The translations under genes were made by a program, and so were the position numbers. Below the pieces are notes generated by a model that saw only the letters and a program-made list of their open reading frames with translations, was not told the origin of the DNA and searched no databases. 34,860 nucleotides of DNA from Treponema sp. JC4 (lineage in GTDB: Bacteria; Spirochaetota; Spirochaetia; Treponematales; Treponemataceae), in the NCBI RefSeq assembly GCF_000260795.1, contig NZ_AJGU01000025.1:1-34860 (forward strand). The letters run 5' to 3'. Below, in pieces: positions 1 through 7,814 of the stretch (position 1 is its first letter; every line of letters begins with the position of its first letter).

Positions 1-194
1 GTAAGCGCAAAATCTAGTTCCCAAAAGTGCATGGCACTGTTAATAAGAATTGCATCATAAGGTTCTTGTGATTTTGTAATTTCAATTGCATCATTTAGCG
101 TAAAAATTTTGCATTCACCAAGAATGTAATTGACTACTGGTGTTAAAAACACCACTTGATTTTGTGTAAAACCAAAAATAAGAACTTTTGTCAT
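1..194 (-). CDS. Partial hypothetical protein, runs off the window edge
   Basis: An open frame on the minus strand starts with ATG at 192-194 and continues past base 1, giving the first 64 residues of a protein. A Shine-Dalgarno sequence AAGGAGA (complement of 201-207) sits 6 nt upstream of the ATG, which supports this start. The visible part begins MTKVLIFGFTQNQ and contains a second hydrophobic strand (YDAILINSAM), a beta-alpha-beta pattern like a receiver or Rossmann-type fold. No catalytic motif is visible and I do not recognise the family. It is separated from the next upstream gene by a terminator-like hairpin, so it is probably its own transcription unit. Confidence 0.6.
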   Translation of the reverse strand, partial: MTKVLIFGFTQNQVVFLTPVVNYILGECKIFTLNDAIEITKSQEPYDAILINSAMHFWELDFAL

Positions 195-271
195 TTGTTT
201 TCTCCTTTTTTTAATTCTATTTATCTAATATATATATCGGATTGTTATAAATAAATATAACAGTTATTTAT

Positions 272-314
272 AAAAAGCAGCTGCATTTATTTTAAACATA
301 ACTACAGCTGCTTT
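272..314 (-). terminator. Hairpin terminator after the HU-like/DUF4469-type gene
   Basis: AAAGCAGCTG (274-283) and CAGCTGCTTT (305-314) form a perfect 10-bp stem with a 21-nt loop. On the minus strand the stem is followed by TTTTTA, as expected for an intrinsic terminator of the gene ending at 332. The large loop lowers confidence. Confidence 0.55.
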
Positions 315-331
315 ATGATTTAATCAGGCAT

Positions 332-1105
332 TTATTCGATTATAAAGGTCTTATCAAACAGCTCACATACAGTTTCTTTTGTCGGATTCTGTTTTGATTT
401 TTGTGTTTTAATCATGAGACAGTAAACTCCGGATTCTAAAGAAGCTGGTACAGAACAGATAATTTCTGAAGTTCCATTCTTTGCCATTTTATCAGTCTTG
501 ATGCACACTTCATCTTTTGTTTCCTGGTTTACAAAATAAAGTCCAACATCTTCATTTGTTCCGGTAATAAAAAGATTCTTGCCCTTAATGACAAGCTGTC
601 CGCCAGGTGTGAATACACCGTTTTTTCCACTTTCTATATCGAACACCTCAATAAGTTCCGGTTTAAGGGTATTTCCCTGACCAATTACAGGACGAACTGT
701 AGCTGCAATTTCCTTTGTTTCTTTGTTTGTTCTGAAACCAATGTCTATAAAATGTTTTGAGGGATCAAATTCTGACTGCTTTGAATCAAAACTTCCCTGA
801 ATTTTTGCATAAAGGACACCAATTCCAAAATCAACGACTGCTCCGTTAAGAATACGGTCAATCATTGCGGCATTAAGCTTATTCCAGATGTTTACAATTT
901 CTAAAGAATTTTCATCTCCAATTACGCCGGTTACAATCAGATCTTTAGCAATATCTTCCATATTAATTCTGTTTCGGAACATGGTCTTTGCGTGATACTT
1001 TACCTTTCCATCTTCTGATTCACGCATTTTTGTAGGGTAGAGGCGGATTGGCAGTTTATATGATTTGTATTCAATGTTTTCCTGTGCAAGTGTATTAATA
1101 TTCAT
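332..1105 (-). CDS. HU-like DNA-binding protein with DUF4469/IPT-like C-terminal domain
   Basis: The 257-residue product has two parts. Residues about 15-130 (KLPIRLYPTK..., YHAKTMFRNRINMEDIA, LNAAMIDRILNGAVVDFG) resemble the HU/IHF-like domain of proteins that pair it with a DUF4469-type domain in Bacteroidota and spirochaetes. Residues about 165-250 (PGGQLVIKGKNL, a VPASLESGVY-type strand) look like an Ig/IPT beta-sandwich. A Shine-Dalgarno AGGAG lies 12 nt upstream, rather far, inside the end of the preceding gene. The gene follows a peptidase and a small membrane protein on the same strand with almost no gaps, so it is probably co-transcribed with them. Its biological role is unknown; DNA binding is inferred from the fold resemblance only. 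Confidence 0.65.
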   Translation of the reverse strand: MNINTLAQENIEYKSYKLPIRLYPTKMRESEDGKVKYHAKTMFRNRINMEDIAKDLIVTGVIGDENSLEIVNIWNKLNAAMIDRILNGAVVDFGIGVLYAKIQGSFDSKQSEFDPSKHFIDIGFRTNKETKEIAATVRPVIGQGNTLKPELIEVFDIESGKNGVFTPGGQLVIKGKNLFITGTNEDVGLYFVNQETKDEVCIKTDKMAKNGTSEIICSVPASLESGVYCLMIKTQKSKQNPTKETVCELFDKTFIIE

Positions 1106-1112
1106 TATTTAC

Positions 1113-1364
1113 TTATTCTCCTGTTGTTTCTGATTTTTTGATTTCGATGTTTGACATTATCTGTTTTCCTGTGCGGTTTGCGATAATTCCAAAAACGAGT
1201 GAACACCACACAACGCCAGAAATTATCCCGCACTTTAGAAAAAAACAGCCGACCACAAAAGCAAGTCCCTTAAAGCTGATAAGTTTTGCCACAAGATATA
1301 TAATCCTCTTGAGTACAAGTATGAACAGCTGCCGGAATGTACTTTGTATCAGATTTATGCCCAT
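1113..1364 (-). CDS. Small hydrophobic membrane protein, holin-like
   Basis: The 83-residue protein has a hydrophobic core from about residue 13 to 62 that could form two membrane segments (around 13-28 and 32-60), followed by a short charged tail. A very strong Shine-Dalgarno AAGGAGG (complement of 1369-1375) precedes the ATG by 4 nt. The gene overlaps the end of the NlpC/P60 peptidase gene by 10 nt. Size, topology and position directly beside a peptidoglycan peptidase are what a phage holin would show, but holins have no common motif, so the function is inferred from context only. Confidence 0.55.
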   Translation of the reverse strand: MGINLIQSTFRQLFILVLKRIIYLVAKLISFKGLAFVVGCFFLKCGIISGVVWCSLVFGIIANRTGKQIMSNIEIKKSETTGE

Positions 1365-1822
1365 TTACCCTCCTTAAGTTTTCGTCTTGTTAATAAGTAA
1401 GGGGAATACATTTTTTTTAGTTCTGAAAGTGTGCGCGGGGTACCGCCATGCTCTTCAAGGCTTGATTCGTTTAAGAACAGGCCTTTTCCCATGTAGCCGG
1501 CAACATGAATGGCTTTACCGTCTTTGTTCAACAAGAAGGCTGCCTGTATGCCTTCATAATCTTCGGCAGGAGCAGTAAAATAGTTTCTGTAAAGAGAATC
1601 TGCAGTTACGCGAATGTTCTTTTTATAAAGAGCATTCAGGCTTGCACATACAGTCCCAGAACAGTCGCTGCTTTCTGTTGTTTCGTCACCCCACACATAA
1701 GGGGTGCCGTTAAATTCTGCCAGCAAATTGTGGAACATTTCCACCTTGCCGCAGCCCTGTACTTCCAGAAAATCCGAATACTTTTTCAGATTTTCTTCTG
1801 CTTCTTTTGAATAGTCTTTCAT
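1355..1822 (-). CDS. NlpC/P60-type cysteine peptidase, endolysin-like
   Basis: The 155-residue protein carries the NlpC/P60 core: the nucleophile Cys54 in a SSDCSGTV context preceded by PYVWG, and His106 in AIHVAGYMG, followed by a polar stretch (FLNESS) that can supply the third catalytic residue. This family cleaves peptide bonds in peptidoglycan stems. There is no signal peptide, so the enzyme would need a membrane channel to reach the wall, which fits the overlapping small membrane protein gene downstream. The ATG has an AGGAGG Shine-Dalgarno 4 nt upstream. The cassette looks phage-derived, but a host cell-wall enzyme remains possible. Confidence 0.75.
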   Translation of the reverse strand: MKDYSKEAEENLKKYSDFLEVQGCGKVEMFHNLLAEFNGTPYVWGDETTESSDCSGTVCASLNALYKKNIRVTADSLYRNYFTAPAEDYEGIQAAFLLNKDGKAIHVAGYMGKGLFLNESSLEEHGGTPRTLSELKKMYSPYLLTRRKLKEGKWA

Positions 1823-1927
1823 AAGACCTCCTGTTTTTGTTGATGGGCTAAAGATAGCAGAAATATGAGGTTGAAAAACTCGTACTTTTATTAGATTTTG
1901 AAAATTACTTTATATACTTAATTTCAT

Positions 1928-1956
1928 TTGTTAGAATCCCACTTTTTCGTTATAAT
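1928..1956 (+). promoter_or_regulatory. Sigma-70-type promoter of manC (predicted leaderless)
   Basis: TTGTTA (1928-1933) and a perfect TATAAT (1951-1956) are separated by 17 nt. The expected transcription start near 1963 lies at the manC ATG (1964), so the mRNA would have essentially no 5' leader; no Shine-Dalgarno sequence is present. Confidence 0.75.
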
Positions 1957-1963
1957 ATACTTT

Positions 1964-3019
1964 ATGAAAATTATTCCAATCATTCTTAGCGGTGGGGCTG
2001 GTACTCGTCTCTGGCCGCTTTCTGTAAATGACCATCCAAAGCAGTTTTTGCCGCTGGTATCTGAAAAAACTATGATTCAGGAGACTTTGCTTCGCCTTCA
2101 GGGGCTGGAACTTGGTAATCCTATTGTTTCCTGCGGAGAAGGACATAGATTTCTTGTAAGCCAGCAGGTGGGCGAGGTTAGTGATACTAAGCCTACAATT
2201 ATTCTTGAACCTATGGCTAAAAATACTGCCCCTGCAATTGCCGCTGCCTGTATGGCGGCTCTTAAGCAGGATAAGGATTGCGTTGTAATTATCCTTCCAA
2301 GCGATCACGTTATCCGCGATGTTGCAGCTTTCCAGAAGGCTGTTACAGTGGCTGCAAAAGATGCTTACGATAATAACACTCTTGTTACATTTGGAATTGT
2401 TCCGACATTCCCATCAACAGGCTATGGTTATGTAAAGGCCGGTTCTGCTCAGGGCGATGTATTCCAGCTTGAACGTTTTGTAGAAAAACCTTGTCTGGAA
2501 AAGGCTCAGGAATATCTTGCAAGCGGCGAATATGCCTGGAACAGCGGTATGTTTGTTTTCCGCCCAGGAGTTTTTGTAGAAGAACTTAAAAAGCACAGCC
2601 CAGAAATGGCTGAACTTTCTGTTTCTTCTTATGAAAAAGCAAAAATTGACACAGATTTTATCCGCCTGGATGCAGAAGCCTTTGGTCAGATTAAAGGCGA
2701 TTCCATTGACTACGCCGTAATGGAAAAAACTGATAAGGGCCGCATTGTAAAACTAAATGCCGGCTGGGATGATGTTGGTTCCTGGTCTGCCCTGTATGAC
2801 ATTTCTGAAAAAGATGATAATGAAAACGTTACAAAAGGCGACGTTATTGTCCTTGATGCAAAAAAATCCTATATCAGAAGCGAGACCGGCCGCCCTGTAG
2901 CCGTAATTGGTCTTGAAAATCTTGTTGTAGTAGACAGCCCTGATGGACTTTTGATTTCTGCAATGGATAAGATTCAGGACGTTAAAAAAGTTACAGAAAC
3001 CTTAAAACAGAGGAAATAG
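1964..3019 (+). CDS. manC: Mannose-1-phosphate guanylyltransferase
   Basis: The enzyme makes GDP-mannose from mannose-1-phosphate and GTP in the cytoplasm. The product (351 residues) begins MKIIPIILSGGAGTRLWPLS, the nucleotidyltransferase signature GGxGTRLWP, and has the metal/sugar-binding FVEKP motif and a DDVGSW stretch. It ends after the transferase and left-handed helix regions, so it lacks the C-terminal phosphomannose isomerase domain of the bifunctional form. An upstream in-frame TTG at 1928 is rejected because it lies in the promoter -35 box; the ATG at 1964 matches the family N-terminus. The stop lies 3 nt before rfbA, so the two form an operon with rfbC for nucleotide-sugar supply. 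Confidence 0.95.
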   Translation: MKIIPIILSGGAGTRLWPLSVNDHPKQFLPLVSEKTMIQETLLRLQGLELGNPIVSCGEGHRFLVSQQVGEVSDTKPTIILEPMAKNTAPAIAAACMAALKQDKDCVVIILPSDHVIRDVAAFQKAVTVAAKDAYDNNTLVTFGIVPTFPSTGYGYVKAGSAQGDVFQLERFVEKPCLEKAQEYLASGEYAWNSGMFVFRPGVFVEELKKHSPEMAELSVSSYEKAKIDTDFIRLDAEAFGQIKGDSIDYAVMEKTDKGRIVKLNAGWDDVGSWSALYDISEKDDNENVTKGDVIVLDAKKSYIRSETGRPVAVIGLENLVVVDSPDGLLISAMDKIQDVKKVTETLKQRK

Positions 3020-3022
3020 AAA

Positions 3023-3898
3023 ATGAAAGGTATTATTCTTGCAGGCGGATCTGGTACACGCCTTTATCCTATTACAAAAGCCGTAAGCAAGCAGATTCTG
3101 CCCCTCTACGACAAGCCAATGATTTACTATCCGCTCAGCGTTCTTATGCTGGCAGGAATCCGTGAAGTGCTCATTATTTCAACACCACGCGATCTTCCTT
3201 GCTTTAAGGAACTTTTTGGTGACGGAACCTGGCTTGGAATGAAGTTCGAATATGCCGTTCAGGATAAGCCCCGCGGCCTTGCAGATGCTTTTATCGTAGG
3301 TAAAGATTTTATCGGCTCTGATGATGTTGCCCTTGTTCTTGGAGACAACATTTTCTACGGCCAGTCTTTTTCTAAAACCCTTAAATCTGCAGCAGAAAAA
3401 GTACGCACTCATAAAGGTGCTGTAATTTTCGGTTATTACGTAGCAGATCCTACAGCTTACGGTGTTGTTGAGTTTGACAAGCAGGGTAACGCCCTTGGCA
3501 TTGAAGAAAAACCTGCTAATCCTAAATCAAATTACGCTGTTCCCGGTCTTTATTTCTATGATAATTCAGTCGTAGATATTGCCGCTAACGTTAAGCCTTC
3601 TGCCCGCGGTGAAATTGAAATTACTGCCGTAAACAATGAATACCTTGCCCGCAAAGAGCTTAAGGTTGAACTTTTAGGCCGCGGAATGGCCTGGCTCGAC
3701 ACTGGAACTTATGACGGTCTTCTTGAAGCAAGTAATTTTATTGCCACAATTGAAAAGCGTCAGGGACTCTATGTAAGCTGTATAGAAGAAATTGCCTTTG
3801 CTAACGGCTGGATTACAAAAGATCAGATTCTTGAGCTTGCAAAAGGCTATAAAACTGATTACGGCCGCTATCTGGAATTTATTGCAAACAGCAGGTAA
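3023..3898 (+). CDS. rfbA: Glucose-1-phosphate thymidylyltransferase (RmlA)
   Basis: This 291-residue protein catalyses the first step of dTDP-L-rhamnose synthesis, joining glucose-1-phosphate and dTTP. It shows the N-terminal signature [17 protein letters not shown] and the family-typical [23 protein letters not shown] and TGTYDGL blocks. Length equals the usual 289-293 residues. The start is fixed by the signature and by an AGAGGA Shine-Dalgarno inside the end of manC. It sits between manC and rfbC. The 4,6-dehydratase gene rfbB is not in this window, so the pathway must be completed elsewhere. Confidence 0.96.
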   Translation: MKGIILAGGSGTRLYPITKAVSKQILPLYDKPMIYYPLSVLMLAGIREVLIISTPRDLPCFKELFGDGTWLGMKFEYAVQDKPRGLADAFIVGKDFIGSDDVALVLGDNIFYGQSFSKTLKSAAEKVRTHKGAVIFGYYVADPTAYGVVEFDKQGNALGIEEKPANPKSNYAVPGLYFYDNSVVDIAANVKPSARGEIEITAVNNEYLARKELKVELLGRGMAWLDTGTYDGLLEASNFIATIEKRQGLYVSCIEEIAFANGWITKDQILELAKGYKTDYGRYLEFIANSR

Positions 3899-3907
3899 GA
3901 GGAAATC

Positions 3908-4498
3908 ATGTCATTTGAATTCAAAAAATGCGAAATAGAAGGGCTTTATGAAATTCAGCCCAAGATTTTTGGTGATAACCGCGGCTACTTTTTAGAAACT
4001 TACAGCGAACGTGATTTTAACGCCGCAGGTCTTACTATGAAGTTTGTTCAGGATAATCAGTCTAAGTCTACAAAAAATGTACTGCGTGGACTTCATTATC
4101 AGACCCTTCACCCGCAGGGAAAACTTGTGCGTGCCCTGGAAGGCAAGGTTTACGATGTTGCTGTTGACCTTCGCGTAGGCAGTGCAACTTTCGGTAAATA
4201 CTATGGTGTCATTCTTGACAGTGATAAGCAGAATATGTTCTATATTCCCCAGGGCTTTGCCCACGGCTTCTGCGTCCTAACAGAAACTGCAACCTTCGCC
4301 TACAAATGCACCGACTTCTACCACCCCGAAGACGAAGGCGGCCTGATGTGGAATGACCCCGCCATTGCCATCGACTGGGAATCTGTATGCCCGGGAATTA
4401 CTCAAAATGCAAACCTGAGTGAAAAAGACAAAAAAAACCCGGCTTTCTCTTTGGAAAACCGGTATTTTGATATGAAAGGTAAGTGGATAGGTAAATAA
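3908..4498 (+). CDS. rfbC: dTDP-4-dehydrorhamnose 3,5-epimerase (RmlC)
   Basis: RmlC epimerises C3 and C5 of dTDP-4-keto-6-deoxyglucose. The 196-residue cupin-fold protein shows the expected catalytic residues: Arg60 and His63 in RGLHYQ, and Tyr132 in FAYKCTDFYHP, plus the EGKVYDVAVDLR strand. It follows rfbA with a 9-nt gap and has a GAGG Shine-Dalgarno. From about 4250 to 4410 the codons shift strongly to C-ending forms (ttc, tac, gcc, gac, ccc) compared with the first half of the gene and its neighbours, although the protein stays conserved. Confidence 0.95.
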   Translation: MSFEFKKCEIEGLYEIQPKIFGDNRGYFLETYSERDFNAAGLTMKFVQDNQSKSTKNVLRGLHYQTLHPQGKLVRALEGKVYDVAVDLRVGSATFGKYYGVILDSDKQNMFYIPQGFAHGFCVLTETATFAYKCTDFYHPEDEGGLMWNDPAIAIDWESVCPGITQNANLSEKDKKNPAFSLENRYFDMKGKWIGK

Positions 4499-4540
4499 GC
4501 AGATAAAAATGATTCGTTAACCGATTAGGTAATTTTAATC

Positions 4541-4688
4541 AAAAAAGGCGTAGCATAGGTTCGTTATTTGCGTAGCATTGAGTCCGATCGTTGCAATTCA
4601 ACGCGGAATTAAAATACAGAGCAAGCGAAGCTTGCGTCGAGGACTCTCGGCGAAGCAAAGAACGGTTCTATGCGAAAGCCTTTTTTTT
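4541..4688. repeat. Structured intergenic repeat, family A copy 1
   Basis: This element fills the gap between the convergent genes rfbC and rfbD. Its ends pair: AAAAAAGGC (4541-4549) with GCCTTTTTT (4678-4686), then GCATAG with CTATGC and CGTT with AACG. A central hairpin GCAAGC-gaa-GCTTGC lies at 4621-4635. A related copy is at 20414-20555, with the shared blocks CAACGCGGAA, CAGAGCAAGC, GCTTGCGTCGAG and AGCAAAGAACGG. Stem sequences differ between the copies in a compensating way. The T-rich end may also act as a terminator for either gene. Confidence 0.75.
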
Positions 4689-4699
4689 AAACTTAACTA

Positions 4700-5650
4700 T
4701 TAAAGTGGATTAAACCTTTCATTTTTTATGAACTTTTCAAGGCTTACCTGCCATTCAGGTATCTTTATTTTCAATTCCTTAATAATCTTATCTTTCGACA
4801 ATACCGAATATGCCGGGCGCTCAACCTTAGCCCCATATTCTTCCGTAGAACAGGCATTTACCACACATTCACCTGTAATTCTTCCGTACTTCTTACCCAG
4901 TCTGTAAATCTCACAGGCAAAATCATGCCAGTTAGTTTCTCCGCCGTTGGTAAAATGGTATATACCGTAGGCCGGGGCACTATGCTTACCAATAAGCGAT
5001 TTTGCTCCTTCATTTTTTTCAATAAATTTAAGAAGGCTATCAGCAAGATCAGGCGCGCAGGTTGGAGTACCTTTCTGGTCATCAACAACCTTAATCTGGT
5101 CGTGGCTGTTCATAACCTTAGTCATTGTATAAACAAAGTTCTTTCCGTCAAAGCCGTAAAGCCAGGCTGTTCTCACAATGTAATAGGTATTCATTTCTTT
5201 CTGAATTGCAACTTCACCCGCAAGCTTTGTCTTTCCATAAACTCCAAGAGGATTTTTTGCATCATCTTCATTATAAGGCTGGCTTCCGTTACCGCCAAAT
5301 ACATAATCTGTACTTATGTGAATTAATTTAGCCCCTATTTTTCTTGCAACGCGGGCAATATTGCGAGGTCCGTCTTCATTAAGCTTTGCTGCAAGCTCAG
5401 TTTCTTCCTCAGCTTTTTCTACGTTAGTGTAGGCAGAACAGTTAATTATCCAGGTGATTTTTCTGTCTTTGTGAGAGATTTTTGACGGGAAGTAGGCATT
5501 TGTTTCAACCGATTCAGCAAAGCCTTCCAGAGCGTCCATGCTTGTAATGTCAACTTCGCGGTCAGTTCCCACCCAGTTATATTTTTTTTCTTCAAGCTGG
5601 CGGCAAACTTCGCTGCCAAGCATTCCCTTATTTCCGATAACCCAAATCAT
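4700..5650 (-). CDS. rfbD: dTDP-4-dehydrorhamnose reductase (RmlD)
   Basis: RmlD performs the last step to dTDP-L-rhamnose, an NAD(P)H-dependent ketone reduction. The 316-residue short-chain dehydrogenase has the N-terminal GNKGMLGSEV Rossmann motif, NCSAYTNVEKAEEE, STDYVFGG and the catalytic YGKTKLAGE (Tyr-x3-Lys). It is a little longer than the usual 285-300 residues. The ATG at 5650 has a GGGGGA Shine-Dalgarno. It is convergent with manC-rfbA-rfbC rather than in the same operon, and lies 25 nt downstream of an unrelated exported-protein gene that probably drives it. Confidence 0.93.
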   Translation of the reverse strand: MIWVIGNKGMLGSEVCRQLEEKKYNWVGTDREVDITSMDALEGFAESVETNAYFPSKISHKDRKITWIINCSAYTNVEKAEEETELAAKLNEDGPRNIARVARKIGAKLIHISTDYVFGGNGSQPYNEDDAKNPLGVYGKTKLAGEVAIQKEMNTYYIVRTAWLYGFDGKNFVYTMTKVMNSHDQIKVVDDQKGTPTCAPDLADSLLKFIEKNEGAKSLIGKHSAPAYGIYHFTNGGETNWHDFACEIYRLGKKYGRITGECVVNACSTEEYGAKVERPAYSVLSKDKIIKELKIKIPEWQVSLEKFIKNERFNPL

Positions 5651-5675
5651 ATTTCCCCCAAATCGATAAAATCAT

Positions 5676-6395
5676 TTAAAACTGTTTGAAAATAAAATCG
5701 CAGAAAGTTGTAATTCTTCTTATAAAAGAGCGTCTGATTCTGTCAGTAAAGAAAGGTACGTGAGGTGCATTTACCCCGCCAACAGAATAGAAAACCCAGT
5801 TATCGCCGTCGCGGAATAAATAGATTGTAATCAACATTTTTTCCGGCCAGAGGCAGTCAAACTTATCAAGATAGCGAAGCTTGTTTGTATTTTTTGCCGT
5901 ATACAAAAGCTCAGAATCACTGCTTTTATAGATATTCATATCCTGATTTACATCACCAAAGGGCTCCATATACATGTGAACCTGAAGGTTTGTTCTTTCA
6001 CCATCTTTTGTCTGTGTAAGGATTTCTGCAGAATCATAAAGGAGATATTCATCCCCGCCGTTAGAAATGTAAGGAATATTTGTAAAATCTTCTACTCTGT
6101 AAAGAAGCTGATTCAGAACCTCTGCATAATTTTCGTTTCCCTTATAAGGCTTTACCTGAATTACTTCTGCAAGGTATTTTGGCTTTACGTCTTTTACAGT
6201 CTTTAAAAGAAAATCACCTTTTTCAGACACTCCTTCCATAAATACCATATTTTTAGTGTAGTCAATGTTTCTGATTAAGATTTCGCCTTGAGCCAGTTTA
6301 TCTTTTTCTTCCTGGGTAAGTTTTTCATTAAAAGGATTTGCAAAAATTGATGATGCTGCAAAAAGCAGGGCGAGTAAAATTTTTATTTTTTTCAT
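5676..6395 (-). CDS. Exported protein of unknown function
   Basis: The 239-residue product starts with a classical signal peptide, MKKIKILLALLFAASSIFA, with likely cleavage after the Ala-x-Ala-type site near residue 19-20 (IFA-NPFNEK). The mature part is mixed alpha/beta with no motif I can assign; it may belong to a small-protein family common in treponemes. There is no convincing Shine-Dalgarno: a TATAAT ends 6 nt before the ATG, so translation is probably leaderless. rfbD follows after 25 nt on the same strand. Confidence 0.8.
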   Translation of the reverse strand: MKKIKILLALLFAASSIFANPFNEKLTQEEKDKLAQGEILIRNIDYTKNMVFMEGVSEKGDFLLKTVKDVKPKYLAEVIQVKPYKGNENYAEVLNQLLYRVEDFTNIPYISNGGDEYLLYDSAEILTQTKDGERTNLQVHMYMEPFGDVNQDMNIYKSSDSELLYTAKNTNKLRYLDKFDCLWPEKMLITIYLFRDGDNWVFYSVGGVNAPHVPFFTDRIRRSFIRRITTFCDFIFKQF

Positions 6396-6401
6396 GCCTC
6401 T

Positions 6402-6430
6402 ATTATAAAATAATACTAACTTCTATGCAA
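6402..6430 (-). promoter_or_regulatory. Promoter of the 5676-6395 gene (predicted leaderless)
   Basis: On the minus strand TTGCAT (complement of 6425-6430) and TATAAT (complement of 6402-6407) are 17 nt apart. The predicted start point coincides with the ATG at 6395. It overlaps the divergent aminotransferase promoter region. Confidence 0.7.
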
Positions 6431-6435
6431 TTCTG

Positions 6436-6444
6436 TGCTATAAT
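6436..6444 (+). promoter_or_regulatory. Extended -10 promoter of the aminotransferase (predicted leaderless)
   Basis: TGCTATAAT at 6436-6444 is an extended -10 element. No good -35 box is visible, which is normal for extended -10 promoters. Only 8 nt separate TATAAT from the ATG at 6453, and no Shine-Dalgarno sequence exists. Confidence 0.65.
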
Positions 6445-6452
6445 AGTACATC

Positions 6453-7643
6453 ATGATTTCGTGCAACATTAAAAGTTTAGTTGAAAGCCCGTCTAGCGGT
6501 GTAATCCGCAAGATGTTTGAAGAAGGTGCTGCCCTTAAAAAGAAATTCGGCGCAGAAAATGTTTATGATTTTTCACTCGGAAACCCGGACCTTGATCCGC
6601 CTGCAAAGGTTCTTAATGCGATTAAGGAAGTATGCGAGTCTGAAAGTCATCTTTGCCACGGTTATATGCCCAATGCCGGTTATCCTGAAACCCGTGCTGC
6701 AATGGCAAAAAAAACTTCTATAGAACAGGGGCTTGAAGTTCCTTTTGAAAATGTTGTGATGCAGGTTGGTGCTGCCGGGGCGTTGAATTCAACATTAAAA
6801 GCTCTCTTGAACCCGGGGGATGAAGTTCTTGTTCCAACTCCATATTTTGTTGAATACGACCATTATATTCATAATCACGGCGGAGAAATTGTTCGTGTAA
6901 AAACAAATGATGATTTTTCGCTGAATGCAGATAACGTTGCGACTGCTTTGAATGAAAAAACTGCTGCAATTATTATAAACTCTCCAAACAATCCGACTGG
7001 CCGCATTTATTCTGATGATGAAATTAAGGCTCTTGTCCAGGTTCTTAAGGCTCACGGTAAAAAAACAGGCCGCTATCCTTATATCATCTGTGATGAACCT
7101 TACCGTGCCATCACTTATAACGGAGCAAAGGTTGCTTCTGTTTTTGATAAATACGAATACTGTGTAATTGGTACAAGTTTTGCCAAAAACCTCAGCCTAC
7201 CGGGGGAACGTATCGGTTATGTTGCTATAAATCCTGCCTGCCCGGAAGCAAAGGAGCTTGTTTCAGCTATTATTTTTTCAACCCGCATTTTAGGCTATGT
7301 AAATGCCCCTGCCTTTTTCCAGCGCGTTCTTACAAAATCATGGGATGCAGACTGTGATTACAGTCTTTACGAAAAACGTTCCCGCGAAATCTGCGAAGTT
7401 ATGGACTATGCCGGGCTGAAATATGTAAAACCTGAAGGCGCCTTTTATTTGTGGGTAAAGTGCCCTGATAAATGGCATGATGATGATATGGCTTTTGTAA
7501 ACCACATGAAGGAATTTAATATTCTTTGTGCCCCGGGAAGCGGTTTTGGCGGAAAGGGCTGGTTTAGAATTGCCTATTGCTGCAGCGAAGAAACAATTTT
7601 AAACAGCCGCGAGGCATTTAAAAAAGCTGCTGAACATAACTAA
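6453..7643 (+). CDS. PLP-dependent class I/II aminotransferase
   Basis: The 396-residue fold-type I aminotransferase has the expected active-site residues: Asn180 in NSPNNPTG, Asp214 and Tyr217 in CDEPYRA, the Schiff-base Lys245 in TSFAKNLSLPGERIG, and the carboxylate-binding Arg372 in WFRIAYC. It belongs to the aspartate-aminotransferase-like subgroup; the exact amino donor cannot be told from sequence. The ATG at 6453 lies 8 nt after a TATAAT with no Shine-Dalgarno, so the mRNA is probably leaderless. It is divergent from the exported-protein gene and is followed by a structured repeat and then glgA. Confidence 0.9.
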   Translation: MISCNIKSLVESPSSGVIRKMFEEGAALKKKFGAENVYDFSLGNPDLDPPAKVLNAIKEVCESESHLCHGYMPNAGYPETRAAMAKKTSIEQGLEVPFENVVMQVGAAGALNSTLKALLNPGDEVLVPTPYFVEYDHYIHNHGGEIVRVKTNDDFSLNADNVATALNEKTAAIIINSPNNPTGRIYSDDEIKALVQVLKAHGKKTGRYPYIICDEPYRAITYNGAKVASVFDKYEYCVIGTSFAKNLSLPGERIGYVAINPACPEAKELVSAIIFSTRILGYVNAPAFFQRVLTKSWDADCDYSLYEKRSREICEVMDYAGLKYVKPEGAFYLWVKCPDKWHDDDMAFVNHMKEFNILCAPGSGFGGKGWFRIAYCCSEETILNSREAFKKAAEHN

Positions 7644-7662
7644 ATAAAACAGGCGCTAAGGA

Positions 7663-7793
7663 GCAGAGCAAGGTTCAAAAACATTCTATTTTTGTCTGCC
7701 GCGCTAGCGGCGCATATAATACTTTCCTTACAAAAATAGCATGTAGCGCGGTACCGCGCGGTTTTGAACCTTACTCTGCGACTGAGAGCCATT
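7663..7793. repeat. Structured intergenic repeat, family B copy 1
   Basis: An outer stem pairs 7663-7680 with 7762-7779 (17 of 18 positions match). Inside it CTATTTTTGT (7686-7695) pairs perfectly with ACAAAAATAG (7730-7739) and encloses a small hairpin GCCGC-gcta-GCGGC (7698-7711). Next to that is a perfect 14-nt palindrome GCGCGGTACCGCGC (7746-7759). This makes a three-way-junction shape. The right part (7730-7793) recurs at 9478-9540, including GCATGTAGCGCGGTA and CGACTGAGAG. Confidence 0.7.
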
Positions 7794-7814
7794 TTAATTA
7801 AACAGGAGGATTAA

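Noticed and set aside
1928-1963. TTG start giving manC 12 extra residues
   Set aside because: The TTG is part of the -35 box and the extra residues precede the family's conserved N-terminus.
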